A stretch of DNA of 64,000 nucleotides from Saccharina japonica (Eukaryota > Sar > Phaeophyceae > Laminariales > Laminariaceae). The stretch covers positions 581,458 through 645,457 of the forward strand of contig MEHQ01000481.1 of NCBI GenBank assembly GCA_008828725.1. The letters run 5' to 3'. The notes beneath the pieces are model-generated. The model saw nothing but the letters and a program-made list of their open reading frames with translations, ran no database searches and was not told where the DNA came from. How positions within the stretch are numbered: position 1 is the first letter of the stretch; each line of letters opens with the position of its first letter. The translations under genes were made by a program, and so were the position numbers. Below, one piece after another: positions 14,601 through 29,600 of this stretch.

Positions 14601-17600
14601 ATAACATCCACTGTCAAATCTCATTAAGCTGGTGGTCACTTTTACAATCCTTCAGCACCACCGTCAACACGGCACAACATTCCACACATCGGACAGGTGA
14701 GATCACCGACAGACCATATAGATCAGATCATTCCCACTTGATGGTCTAGATCTTTCAGGGCAGATATGCTCCTGATCTGTGATCTGTATGATCTAACTCG
14801 TATTGCCGCGTGAGAGCCGCATTCTCTACAGCATCTTAAGGGCGTAATTCCTTCTTTAGACCTGTACTATACAGATCCTGCACAACATCTCAAAACGGCA
14901 GGTAAGGATCTAAATGATCTCAATGATCTATCTGTAGATGATCTGTAGATGGTCTGTCTGTCCGGCGTGTCCAATATTCGTCCGTGCTCGCTCTTTGGGT
15001 AGGGGCATACAGTGCTACAGCAGTAGCTCTATATCAGGTTCCTCACAACGGCTAGACTCAGTTTCGATCGGAGCCCCCCCCCCCTCCCCAAATATCCCGC
15101 CTGGACGAGATGAGACACCAAACGATTCAACCTGAACACAAACAACGATGACACACGCTTCCAACCAAGCACACAGATACATTATGCGATTCGCTGCGCT
15201 GCAACGAACACCTCACCTGTCCTCTCTTCGCAGCCCCCTGGTCCTCCCACAGCGGCGGCCGTCCCTCAAGAACAACAGGAAGCCTTCCACTCTCACAAGA
15301 AGGCGGATGACGTACAGAATGAGGGGGCTCTGCGAGGGAGAGTACCGTCCCGTGTCCAGCTCGAGGGCCGTCTCAAGCATGCAGTCCAAGCTCGACACTA
15401 AAACCTGTCCCAAGAACAAAATCGTAAAAAAAAGCGCCAGCAAGCGTTACATAAGCTCGACAACAAAACCTGGCCCCAAAACACAAACTTAAAAATAGCA
15501 CCAGCAAGCGCAAAGAAAGCACCAGCAAGCAATGAATAAGCACCAACAAGCGTAACAAAAGCGCCACACAAGCGTCAATAAACGCCAAAATAAGCGCAAC
15601 GCACATGGCCACTCGTAGGCCCGTAAATCAGTCTTCTAAACGCGGCGAGAGCACTAGCGGCGTACCCCAAACTTCGATACAAGCTCGCGCCAACTTATGC
15701 GTGGGTAGCGATTCGAGCATGCAGTCCAACTTCGAAACAACAAAACCTGGCTGAAAAATCAAGCGTCAACACACGTAAAAAAAAAACGCCGATGTACATG
15801 GCTACTGGTAGGCCAGTACACCACTATTCTGCACGCGGCGGGGGCACACGCGTACACCCGAAAATAGGATACAAACGCGCGCTAACTCATGCGCGGGTAG
15901 CGACGGAATAGAGGTGCTCTTGTCAAAACTGATTTTCCGTTACACTACTCGTAGTAATAACTGTTTTCCGTGAAAGGCAAGCCAAGCCAAGTCAAGCCGG
16001 TCCGTCATTCGCGCAGAACGCTATCGTAGGCCCTGCGCCGGAACATGCTGCGCAGCAGCAACAGAGAAACACCCCGTCCTCAGCAGTTCTGTGGGCACTG
16101 GAATGTAGCATCAGTTTAGATACAACTACATAGTTTGTCTTTACCATCTTCAGTGAAACAGTCACTCAAACAAAACAAAACCAAAAGTGAGGGCGAGCTT
16201 TCCTAACTGGCCTTACACCTCTTACCAATACCGATATTCGGCCATCAAAAACAAGCCTGCACCGGCACCTATAAAAATAAAGGTAGCATCGGAACACGCC
16301 AACTTGCACTACCGGAGATACCTTGGGGCTCTTGAGCAACTCGTTGAACAACAACCCGCACGGCGTCGTTAGGTGGTCCCTCGTCTCGGCCGGCACATGC
16401 GTCGGCATCCTCTTCGTCGGCGAAGCCTTCAAAAAACAAAAAGTCGCGGTGGTGGGTCGTGAGGAGACTTTAGCATCAGACAGTCAGGTTGATTTGCACT
16501 AGATTCGGAAGACGTTTCGTAGTGTTTGGAGTACCAAGACATCGCACCGACCCTTAACCCATTCAGAACTGAAAAAAAATCCACACTATATCCAAGTAGT
16601 TTGTCCCCAAATGTGTGGGACCAGTTAATAAGGGGTTAACACACAAGAAAAGGAGTCAATATCGTTGTACCATGTTGGTAAGTCACTCCCAGATGCTTAA
16701 AGAAAGGCGCCTGACACACAAGAGCAAGCCTCAATCTCGTCACCATTTCAGCCACACCCTTTGAACCTTGCACAAAAATGCAACAACCTCAAGAGTTTGC
16801 AAACACGACGAAAAATTCACTGGTCTTATTTTGTCCGTGTTGCTGAACCCGTAACGGCACCTCACACAATAGAACAATCACAACCTCGCCACCAAATAAG
16901 CCATTTGCTAAAACATGCTAACATATTTGGAAACCTCGTAGCGCGCGTGATCGAAGCACCACACGCAGCAACTCTGCAAGAGTACACAAAAAATGAGCAA
17001 CAAGTCGCTGGTCTCATTGCGTAGAAGTTGATGAACCCACAAACGCGGTTTCGGGTGAACTCTGCGCAAAAGGGCAACGATTACCTGCCACTGTGCCGGC
17101 TCGAACAGTGTGGCATCCAGCACCTCTTGTAGATCCTCGCTCCGTAACGCCTGCCACGGTGCACAAGTTTTACCAAAATTATGATAAGCCATCAAACATA
17201 TGGTCAAGTTTGATGGGAGAGGCATGTATGCCACCAGGCGTATGATCAACCTTGACGGGGGAGAGACACGACGCAAAAACTGAAACAATGGGCGACGTCA
17301 TTGTGATCGGTTCTGACAAGAGAACAGCCATCCGCGGTGGTGTCACGGGCACAGACAAGCCGCTGTGTGCGGATAGGCACGTGGGCAGGCGGTGTACGCA
17401 TTGCCATCCCCATCCCATGCATGGCCGTAGTCGTATGACCATAGACCCTCGCATCCTTACAATACCCGGACGAAGCACGTCGGATTTGGGAGTGACTAGA
17501 AACAGTGACCATCGGAATCGGAATCCCACGACCGTACGAACCAACATATCAAGCCAACGTCTCCGCTTAATATCCACATTGCTCAAAAACATATGTAGGG

Positions 17601-20600
17601 ATTCATTTTTATTAAACTGCATGTAGGGCAGGGGTCCATGAAAAAAAAAAACGCCACTACCCATTATCGAGACCCAGACAGGGGGGGTATACTAAAACCA
17701 AGTAAAATACAAATATGAAAAAAAAATGTGTTTCGTAATTTCGTCCATAGATCCCAACGCACTGGTTTGTTTTTTATTTCGACACTGGGAAGGAGTGTGT
17801 ATCGCTCTTTCTTTTTGTCGAGCACCCGCATAGATAGGAGTATACCAGGCAGCATGCCATGCGCGACGCTAGGACGCACAGCTAAGCTGCACGTTCAGAG
17901 GCGCAATACAACGATATCGACATAAAACAGTACACACAGTAAAAGCCAGTTAATTGGAAACACATCCTTGCTCGAGGGTCCGATGCAGCAGCGACATTTG
18001 ACGATAGAAACCCTGCGATATCCACGACCAATAGCTTACGGCAGCAATCTACAGGAGCACAGGTGAAGGGGCGGCATTTCCGGTACAACCCTGCGATATC
18101 CACGACCAACAGATTGCGGCAACAACCCGCAGAAACACATGTGAAAATTATACCAACACAATGTGCCAGTTCTTGGATGACCACGCTTCTGTATACATCC
18201 CGCGAATTCGACGTAACCCCACAACCAGCTTCAACGTGTGCCAAAACATGGTAAAAACGCTAAAAACAAAGGTGTAGGTACGATAATACCTGTATTACTT
18301 TTACTTTACAGTGGGTTCGAACAGAACTTCATCCATCATGTTAGCAAAAACTATGGCAAAAACGTTAAGAAAAAAAATGGGTACCTGCATTCGAACTGGG
18401 TCCGAAAAGAACTTCATGATGAGCGGGATGCGGAGGTAAGGCACCGTCAGGTACTGAAGCATCAATTCGCAATCACGCGCTCGTAGTCGGTCTCCGAAGT
18501 CCGGCAAGCTCTGAACAACGGCCGAGAGCAGCACCATCAAAGAGCAAGGGAGCGGAGGTCGCACGCAAATCAAAATTCAAACCATTGCATCAAATTCATG
18601 GCACGAAGGAAAACTTGTGTTGCCGGGACAGGATTGTTCTCGAAGGGAAAGCGAGAAGGCCAGGCATCAATCACCTCGCGACTTTTTTAATGGAAACTAC
18701 GGAGCAAAATTGAGATTACACACACACACAAATGAGAAGGCAAGCCACATTTCGAGACCGTTGGCGAGAGAAACAAGCTTTGGGCAACCGACCTCACACC
18801 CTCACACTCATGGCCATGTATCATGTACCTGGTATGTGTTTGCATGTGTGTATTTGAACTTTTCGAGGCGCCTCATCAATGACAGTGAGCCAGTAGGAGC
18901 AGAGGCACAACCGCACCACCCTAACCCCTGCATGAATACTTGGTGCGGTTAGAATTAGAGTAGACTCATTTTCGCAGTGGCTAACAAGGTTAACAAAATT
19001 AGTGTTTTAAGTTGAGCTCGTGCGAGGTAGCGCGGTTGGAAAGACGACCTGGCAATTAGATGTATACCTGTATGTGCAAGACGTCGTCCTCAGTGTCCAC
19101 TCTCTTATCGACGAGGTTCGATGGGTTGGCCCCAGACGGTGGAGCTCGCGTCTTGGACATGTTCATGCCCATCAAAAACCTGCCAGCCGTACCGCAGGCG
19201 GCAACAGAAGCCACGCGTCAAAAAATATATCGAGGACGCCCGCCACTCTTCCGAAATCCGGTCGCAAGAGATCGAGGCTCTTTGTTCTCACGACAATTTT
19301 GTTTTTTGACCGAAGCAACGGTGCTCAGGGTCAGGTGCCATAGCACAATAAACTAGTCAATAGTCAATAGTATCCTGTGCTCAGTGCTCAATGGTGACAA
19401 CAAAATAAGAATTTCAGCCTCGACGCCAAATCGACGATCTTACTACCGGGCGCCTTCGTTGTGGACACCGCCGTATGGACGGCCAGCGTTGCTGAATATG
19501 TGTGCACAACGCCCATCGAAAATACCACCCACTCAAGCAGAGAGACAGAATCGTTTCCAGTACACTACTCATATGGTAACAGAGGCACGGGAGGGAGTTG
19601 TACCAAGCGTGGCCTACATCGTCCTTCGTTCTACAGGGTGTATGTAGCATATCAGAAAAACGACGACTGAGAACGAGGATTTTTGACGAGACCGATAAGA
19701 CTCGCGGCCATGCCCAAACACAAATACTACGTGCGATAATTCGCAATATAGACCTGCAAAACGGCACGAAAAGGGTGAATGGCACCGCCCGCCTCTGTCA
19801 TTCATTGTAGCCGAATACCAGCGCGTGAGCTCGGAGTGTCGAAAGCACACCTACCTGTGATCGACGCATTCATCCCACTGCACTCGAACGACGTGTAACT
19901 ACGTACGGACGATCACGCCCCTAATGCTCAAAATCATGCAGACAGTATTGGCATCGGTAGTGTCCACTGCCATACATTCACACATCAGATATGTAATCGA
20001 GTCCCACTTAATGATCTAGATATTCCAGGGCAGATGTGTATGATCTGTATGATTTAGCTCACGTTGCCGGGTGGAGCCGTATACTATGGAGAACATGTTT
20101 CCTGGGTTGGATCTGTACTGTACAGATCCTGCACAACATATCACAACGGCGGGTTAGGGTCTAGGTGATCTATCTGTAGATGATCTTTACATGATCTGTG
20201 CGGCTTGTGCATGCGTCGTCTCCTAAAAACAAAATGAACTACTTCACACTAACTCAAGAAATGAATTGTTTTTTTAGTTATTTTCACTCAGTCAGATCAT
20301 TCATCCGACTGCACCACGATGACTACTAATACATTTGGTATGGACAATCATTTCCCAGAATATCAAACAATGCCGACCATTGTGGCTTTATACCGGTAAC
20401 CTTAACCTTCACCCCCATGACCGCAATCGTACGTACAGGGAGGGCACTCTCACCTTCTGAACGTGGCGAGGGCACCCCTCGCGGCATCATCGCTGTCATT
20501 GTTCATGAACGCCTGGCACTCCAAAGTGTGCCCGCCGAACCCCTGCCAATATAATAGATCACATCGGAGACACGTATTTATGTTTTTGAAAAAAGAGACA

Positions 20601-23600
20601 CCTCAGCTGTGGGATCGAGCATTATAATTACGTGAAAAAAAACACCTTAGCTGTGAGATCCGGTATTTTTATAAACAATTAAAAACAAAGTTAGGTGTGA
20701 GATCGAGTATTTTATAAGAAAAAAAAACGTCACGTGTGAGATCGAGTTTTTTTTATTAATTTTCGGAACCAAAATTTGGGGACGCATGCAGGGCATCCCC
20801 GGATTGTCGTGGTAAAAGAAGAACCTAGACTGCCGCGAAATCTGCGCGGTCGCAGCCATGGTGGAGTACCAACAGGCAGCGGAATCCATGCAGTGGTCAC
20901 TCGCCGAGGGTCAGGATTCCTGTTCCCGAGCGTTCTAGAGGGCGGGGGAAAGGGGGACGTGGCTCTGACAGCAGTGCAGATGACCAACGGCCTCCAGACC
21001 CATTTGCGGGCGGCAGGTATGGCGGATAAGCGGTACACGATGCACTCCTTCCGAGTGAGAGGGGCGGCGAGTCACCACATGGACGGTACGGCCATGGACG
21101 TTCTTATGGACTTCGTGGGGCGGAAGTCCGCCTCCGTCGCACGCAGATACGTAGGGGCGGTAGGTGTGAAGCGTTCTCGCGAAACGGCGTTCATCGAGGC
21201 AGACGCCCAAACGCTGTCCGATCAGTTTACTCGCTCGCATACAGCATTCCGGAGGGCTAGCTGAAGCCGAGCCACTAGAGGCGAACCCACTAGAGGCCAA
21301 GGTAGAAGTTTGGGTAGAATAAGGACGAAAAAGGAGACCCGCGGGAAAGGTAATAAGACACAGGTATAAGACGGCATTGAGACAAAAGGGATAGACAACA
21401 AGGATGGGTGTGATCCCATGCCGCAGCAGAGAGGCCTCATTAATCCCAAACTATATACGAGTTAAAGCGACGACGAAACGTTACTGCAGTGATTGTCAGA
21501 AATAAAATTTGGGGACGCATGAAGGGCACCCCCGGATTGGGAGAAAGCTTGCAGGAGGTACAGTGAGGGCAAGTGAAAGGCACGGAAGGACACTTGCTCT
21601 TCCATCGACCGACGGCAGCACGAGGAAGTAGGTAATTATTAGGGAAACCAGACCATCCCGCCCACCCATCGTTGCGCGCGAGAGACGCGGACAACGACAT
21701 CGGTTTCTGTTTTGTTTGTTAGTGTTTATTTTACCGGAGCAACTACTCTCTGCGACGAGGTGCCGCGTTGATGGCGATCGAATCAACGCGGGGGTAGTAG
21801 CCCTGGGTGGGAGCCTCCGGCTGATCGCAGCAGGAGGCCTCATTAATCCCAAACTATATACGAGTTAAAGCGACGACGAAATGTTACTGCAGGAATAAAA
21901 AAATTAAAACTCAGCTGTAACATTAAAAAAAGGCACAAAAGGCACAAAAGGCACCTCACTTTGGAGATCGAGGAGTTCCTCGAAACTCATATATACATAT
22001 ATACATATTTGCAAGAGCTATCGTGTGATACTGCGATCGCGTATTATACGTCGAGGCTGCTCATTACACACCCGTTTTTTGCCCCATCGTATTCCATTGT
22101 TGAAACAGCCGCTCAGATAGGGTGGCGCGCGCGCGACGTGGATTAATTTGTTTGCAGCATGCTTCCACATCGCGACATGTGCACCGAGGTTTGAAGCGAG
22201 AATTTGAGGCAACTTGGACAACACCGCCACATTTACTATTCTAGCGCTAAATGAGACTATTACGGGGAGGCATAGTAACCAGATAATCAGACACCACGCA
22301 CGATGGACCATATTTAGTTCTGATTAGTACTAAGTATGTTCCCTCGGACTGTAGGAGCTACTATTATTGATGACCTAACCTGAAGCAAGACCAACAGGCA
22401 AGAGGGTGGTAAATCACGTCATGGCGATCACAGGTACCCGGGCAGCGCGCAACATTGATTCGTGCTCTCCCCGTCGTAACAAATCGATGCATTCCGTGCT
22501 CGCTGGCTTGTGTCTGCTACAATCTTACGAAAGTGCTGTATATTGATGCCACATATTAGCGTGCGGTACATCGGCGCGCCCGTTAGCTCTGTCATGTGTC
22601 TAAATTTCATCAGCAGTGTCCGTTGGGTTGCTGAGTTGCACATACCATACCATGGCAGGCAGCAGTAACCAAGCAAGAAGCAAGCATCTTTAAATTTGTA
22701 ATTTCAAACGGGGAAACATATAGAGGGTCATCCAGCGCGACCTTGCCGTCCCGGACGCAATTTCGGTGCAGCCACCACGCTTCCATACACAAGGCGCACC
22801 GGCATAGTCCTCTTCAGTGGTCAACTTTTTCCACTACCGCAGTAGACTAGGACAAGAGATCTCGCGACTGCACCTGCAGCAAATATACTTGCCTTCACGA
22901 CGTAGCCTTCTTCCATGCTCTTCCAGCTCCAATGCAGCCGCGCATCCGCCGGAGTCCAAGCCTTCACCTGCCGGACCGATACATTTGGTGTTGGCGATCG
23001 CCGCGGGCAAGCACGAAAATATCACGTCAAACGCGAAGGATTAAACCAAAACCGGCATGGCACCGCTCTTGGAACTGCCGCAGCAGAAGTGAGGAACAAA
23101 CGAAACACCCGCCTTCCGGGCCTGTTGACCATTGGCATAAAAGCACTTACAACACAGAAGGAGGGGTTTTGTTTGATTTTTTGCGGCGTTATTACGCAGG
23201 GAGACACATTCTTTGCGTGTGCCTTCACCATGCCCGCGACCTCACCGTCAACGTCCACACCCTCTGCGGTGAGCCCTCGTTCGGAAATATCTGGTGTGAG
23301 GTGTCAGGCATTGCAGTGATTTAGTGTTATCTGGTGTGAGGCGCCTGATGATATTGTCATCACTACAGGAAATCGGCGACACTATCGTGGATAGACACCC
23401 ATGGATAGAAAGTTGAGTGTATATCATCCCGGAATCCCGACTGAGTTTTTTGTTAGGTTGTGTTTTTCCTGCCTACCTGTAGACCCCTTATGCCTTTACG
23501 TGACCACGGCTAAATAGTGCCAATCGCCTCATGTTAGATAATTAACAACAACAACAACAACACCATCGACGACAACACCAGCAGCAGCAGCACCAACGCC

Positions 23601-26600
23601 AACATCAATACCAACAAAAACTACAACAATGCTGGTGCACAATAACACACCAGAGCACGCTGTACCCCGCTTCCGCACCAACCAATACCGTGCGAGTAAA
23701 ACCTCGCCCAACCATGACACTGCGTCTAACCCCTCCCGCACTAGCACGGACATTGGCAGCCTCGAGCTCGGACAAAAAAACAGGCCGTACGTAGCTACCC
23801 GTATGTACTACACCGACTTCACGAGTTGCAGGGCGTACCTCGGGCAAGGCGTCCGATGTGGGTGCCATAAAGGCCTTCAGGATGTACACGATGTCCCGCA
23901 GATACCCGAGCTCGGGATAGACGTCGAGGAGCTCGGGATTGTCGCCGCTGAGGTACAGCCACGGCTCGTTTCGGGCAAAGCCCATCTGCAAGCACATCTG
24001 TCGGACACGCAGCGACGCGACGGAGAGCGAACAACGAGTATATACGTGCTGAGAACTTGAGTTTTGCCCCGCCCGCGAAACAACGAGACCGAGTGCAAGC
24101 CGGAGGCAACTGACTTGGAGACACATTCCGGGGGGGGTGGCGCAAACGTCAACAAGTCTTGCTGCGGTTAGCGTTTTGACATGAGGCATCAAAACTCTCA
24201 ACATTTGCGAGTGTTTTAAGGGCATACTAGCACGACGACCACGATGAAATGACGCCATCTCGAGCTAGGATACGACTACAGCATGTATAATGAGGCGCGC
24301 GCTGTTCTCGCTCAAAAAGAGGACGTCCTTCGGCAGGACAGAGATCGACCTTGCGGTTCAGCCTCACACAGTGCCAAACAGCAATAATGCTTTATCCACG
24401 TCGAGTACCAAAGTATTCACAATCTGGAGCGTTTCACCTACACCTTAACCCTTGTTTAACAGCCTTAAAATTACTCTGCATCGCCTTAAAAGCCCCGTGT
24501 ATAGGCTTAAAAGGGCCTCCGCATAGGCTTAAACGATATCGGTGTTCTACTGCGAATGCTATAACACCCGCCATTGCTACACTTTCCGAACATTGTTAAG
24601 TGTCCCAGATATATGCCATGCTCACCTGATCGATGAGGCCGAACTCTGCTTTGGAGAACACCATGCTCTGCTCGAATGAAAACAAGATGTGATCTTCCCT
24701 CAAGACCTCTCTCTGGCGGAAAAAGTACTCAAGCACCTGGCACCTGACCGCTTGGAAAGCTGCGAACACAAAAAAAACGCAAGGGTAAGGGTCACACATG
24801 GATACGGCGGGAGAAGGCAGCAGCGGTTCAGCTGGGCTTTGCTCTCCATCGAACAAAAACACGAAGAAGCAAAATAGGATGCTGCTACGGAACGTCCAAT
24901 CGTACAAAAAAGCACGGCATCGGTTTTCGGCATGTAGCGGTGCGCCACGAACAGACGCATTTCGACTGCTTCACCTCGAAGGCAATCACAACGATGTACC
25001 AGGTATAACTATTTATGTAATCCGCGTTACATGGGGACTTGGGCATCAACCAGAAGCAACAATCTTGCCGAACCTGCTCCTTGTACTTCGCTGTTTTCTG
25101 GCCTTACTCGTTCCATGAGATTCTGGAAGGATTTCTCCGGGTGGAAAATGTAAAAACAACCACACTCCCGATGAGAGAACATGTCATATAGGCACAGGGG
25201 GGCGGTAAACTCGCCATCTACTGGTATACTGGAAAACTTCTGTAACCGATACAGCAGCGGCTCTCACCGGGGTCATTGAGCTTGGACGTCTCGCTCTCCA
25301 CGGCGAAAAATCCCATCTCAAACCCGAACGGAAACACGGGGCCTGCACAAAACAGCGGCGAGGATGTCCGATGAGAGTATGGCGGAAAATAGCACGAGCG
25401 TCTCCGGTAAATCGTCCACACCTAGGACAAATGATGGTCTATCTATCTATCTATCTATCTATCTATCGTACATAATTTAGTACCTCACCTGCCGTTGTGA
25501 GAGGTTGTGCAGGATCTGATCATGATCTACCCACTACAGATCCAACCGAGCAAACGTATGCTAGATCGTGCAGATTATACGGGCCCCACCCACCTAAATA
25601 ACATGAGCTACAGAGTATTATACAAGATAGGGAGTAGATCTGCCTTGAAAGGTCTACTGCTTAGAGATTATGAAGTTGGAATTAACGGACTTTCTGTCTG
25701 AGGTGTGAAGTCGTTTCATGGCACAAAATACCGATTTGCACTGAGCGCTCCAACAGCAACGCGTCGCGTGCCGAACGCAGGTTATAACGTTACCGATCAA
25801 TAAACAGTAGGGTCTGCATCATCATAAGCTTCACATATCCCAGGTAAAGTGGCCGCAAATGCTTCCATGGAACGTTCACAACATAGCTGCTCTGGCTTTC
25901 CGGCTAGTACTAACTTGCCGTCGTAACTAAGGGGAACTTTCTGGAGGCATGCGGCACAGTGCACACTGAAAATCGTCCTTGAAAGCGTTCAATCTGTGCT
26001 CGAGGTGGCGCATACTCCCCCTCCCATCAAAGCATACGCGAGATACATTGCACAGATGCATTGCATAGTGCTCAAGCCGAACAACATCTGCCACTCGTAT
26101 GCACAGTAGGTCTATATGTCACAGAAGTGTCTATCTGCCACGCTTGCGCAATACACAAAAGCGCGTTTAGTGGACACCTGACTAAGCCCCGTGCTTGCAT
26201 CTTCTGGCGCAATGGGGATGCGCTACCGGTCCAAAACAGGACATACTGACACGTATACACGTGCGCTGGTTTCGCTATTCCTTCCTTGTCAATGTACTGT
26301 GTCGTATACAATTTGCTTCCGTTTTTGTGCAGATGTTTTGTTTCCTACATTTCTAAGGCATACTTCTACTCCAGAAAGGTTGGAGCCTGTCTGTCCTGTC
26401 CAGTGTGACCACGGACTAGATGCTGGCGATGAGTTAATTTGATAACAATAACAATGCTGACAGACATAACCAGGAACGAACACGATAATCGCCAACAGGC
26501 AGCCTCACCCTGCGCCTTGCCGCTGTACTGCATGGAGCACGCAGACGGCGTGTCGCATGCCTTCACACGCATGACCACGTCCGCCAGAGCTGCGAGGCAC

Positions 26601-29600
26601 GACATCGTCAGCATGCGCACCGCGTCGAAGCTGCGAGTAACCTTGAGGGAAAGCGAAGCTGCCGCGAAGTGCCTGCTGATAAGGTCCTGCATGGCCGATC
26701 ACAAAGTCGACGCAGAGGACCTCCGCGCTTAGTTTGAGATGGGTTGGAAAGTCTTGGTTCGCACTACGTAGACACCGACGTACAGGAATGGGTACTATTA
26801 ATAATAATAGCGATAGTTATCGCTCTCGAGTCATGCCATGCCCTTTGAAATTCGAAGCGCAGACAAAAGCGTGCGGCCTGCAGCATGACGCAGGGTGGGA
26901 AAACAAAAACGTGTTTCGAGTGCAACTTCCGAACCCGAACCGCACAGAATGAAAACAGCCACTGAGGTGATCACTGCAATGGTACTATGTACACGTGAAG
27001 AATCAATCGGCAGGTAAGATTTCTAGGACTCACCAGCAGTCGGAGGATGTGCGACTGTGTTTCGTATCGCATGAGTCTGCCGTCTGCCTGCCAGAAGCAC
27101 TCGATCGCAGTTCGCGGAGACGCGTTAGGTAGCGGCACGGGTATCACCTGAATGGGGATAGCAAGAATTCAGAGTTTTCGGGAGACAAGGCCAAACGAAA
27201 TACGGGCAGTCAGCGATCAAGGACGGATGGGATGCACCGGGTGCAGTGCAAGAGGCATGGAGAATTACGACAACTGAACGAACGCACGCTTACCACGATA
27301 CAGTTTCCGCATGCGATAAAAATAGTTGCAGAGCTCGCCCCTAACTTATCAACCCTTCAAGAACCGCAAAAATTATTCCACACCAATTCCGTTCCGAGCA
27401 GTGAATTTTTTGTCTGCCCCAGCAAAGTGGGTGTGCTTCCAGAGGCGTAAAGACCCGGGACTTTGCAGCAACCCGAATCGTTCCAATGTTACTGCTCTGT
27501 AACAACGCTAAAGGCTGCTGCACTTACTCTCGTCACGAGGTGGGTGATCAGCGACGCCCTCAAGAAGAAGGTGTTCTTCATCAGCCTCCGCTGGTTGGAC
27601 AGCAGCGTGCATACCTCGCATGCGCGGGTAAGCGTGTTCGCCACGTCCTCAAAGGTTGACACCGAGTCGGGCACCAGGGTCAGCTCCACCGGTCGCAGAA
27701 TGGGAGGCGGCACATGCTCCTGTCACAACACAAACAGCAACAACAGCAACAACAAATATATGATAGTTACGTATTTTAGATAATGGAGATCCGGATAAAA
27801 CTATGCTTCCAGTCAAGAAACACTGAAGTCGCGACGATTGATATAGAGGCCAGGTTACTGACACGTGCCTTTTGTACGACGCAAAAACGACCATTACGTC
27901 TAGAGTTGATTCCGTGCACTATGCTTCAAGCGCAAGAAGGCCAAACACGCACGCTGGCAGAAGCGACAACGCGTCCAGACTCGTGATATATTGTGTTCAA
28001 GCCATTAAACTGAACGGGTGCGAGAGCATCAGCATCGCGGTCCTCCACAGCACCCCGTCACCGACAGGCCAACTCAACCATACGCAATTTATGTTCGGGA
28101 CGCCCACGGCGATTGGTGAGAAGCACTAGTAGACCACAACCCATCCCATCCAGCTCGAAGAGCCTGCACCACAGCCCATCCCATCCAACTTGAAGGCCGT
28201 CGGTGCTGTACAGACAGACAACTTTACAAAACAAAATTATGCTGCACAGCACGATGGTCGGACGGTCGCCAAGTACACCATGTACGGCGCGATACTATTA
28301 ATACACGTCGAAAACGAAGGCGGTGCTACGACCGGTGCCTCGCCTGACGGTGCTACTATCGCTTACCCCTGCCATGTGCTCGACCGAGGCATCTCTCCTT
28401 AGCCTCCCGAACAGCGGAAACACGGTCGACCAAGGTGTTTTTTCCGGGTCAAGCTCCAGGCTCGACGGGCACATCTGAAATGCCGCGCCACCCCTCCCGC
28501 TCCCCGCAACCGTCAGCGCCTCCACTGAACCCTGCACGCTGTCCACGGTCTGCTTGATGGCCTGCGGTGCACAGGGGGAGAGGGGGGGGGGGGGTGTACT
28601 CATGTTGTGCACGGCCATAGTCATATGACCATAGACCCTCGCATCCCTACAATGCCGGGACGGAGCGCGTTGGGTTTTCACCAACCAGGCAGACATTGCT
28701 TGCACCAAGCGCGAAACGCCGTGGGGTATTGGGCGAGTCGCATGGAGGGTGAGCTGCATCCTGCTAAGAACCGCCTCTGAGGCGGACTTGCATATGGACG
28801 ACAGCTTCAATGAGTTAATTTAATTTCTGGTGTGGCCACTTCCGGAGACAGCAATGGGTTTTACTATGTAACTGCCTCGCGGACGCCTTACCATATCAAC
28901 ACTACGTGGTACGACCATTCCCCTTGTGCGGAGCAAAGGTTCTCCACCCCGCACAAATGATCTACTCGACCGCCAGCTTTGGTGACCGCCAAAACAAAAT
29001 AACAAAAAAAACACGGAACCCTGGTTGTCTAGCTCACGCAGCGAGTGACGTGTTTTACAGCGTCGTTGCCAACCGACGCCAACCCAACCTATAAATATAT
29101 CATATATTTATAGGGGGGGGCGGGGGGAAGAAAGGTGGAACAAAATGTAACTATTTGTAGACGGGATTTCAAGGCCGTCTGTTATGCAATACTGCAAAAA
29201 TCGATTGATTTTGTCCACAGTCCGATGCGTGATAAAGCACTTCAACGCGAGTGCCCTGACGTACAGAATTCCTGCAGGCCGTAGCATTGCGCTGGCGGTA
29301 AACACAGCCAAACACACTCCCACAAACAGTTGCCACCATCTCCCAACTACCTGGTCTATTCCGTACCATTAATAACATATGTGATAAGGTAAGAGGGTAC
29401 CTCATATCGTATACCTGGTATGATACAGTACAGTATGAGGAGGTGTGTATCACCTGGCATACGCCACCCAAAACCCTATTGGGATAAACGCCGCAAGATG
29501 AACAACCCCAAATGGCCATAGGCTATAGGCCATAGGCATATCACAACTAGGATGGCAATCATAATACAGATGGGATTGCAACGTTACCAGGTATATTTAT

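Noticed and set aside
22610-22792. Minus-strand frame with HRNCVRDGKVALDDPLYV
   Set aside because: No acceptor with compatible phase. Exons 19 and 20 already join in phase without it.
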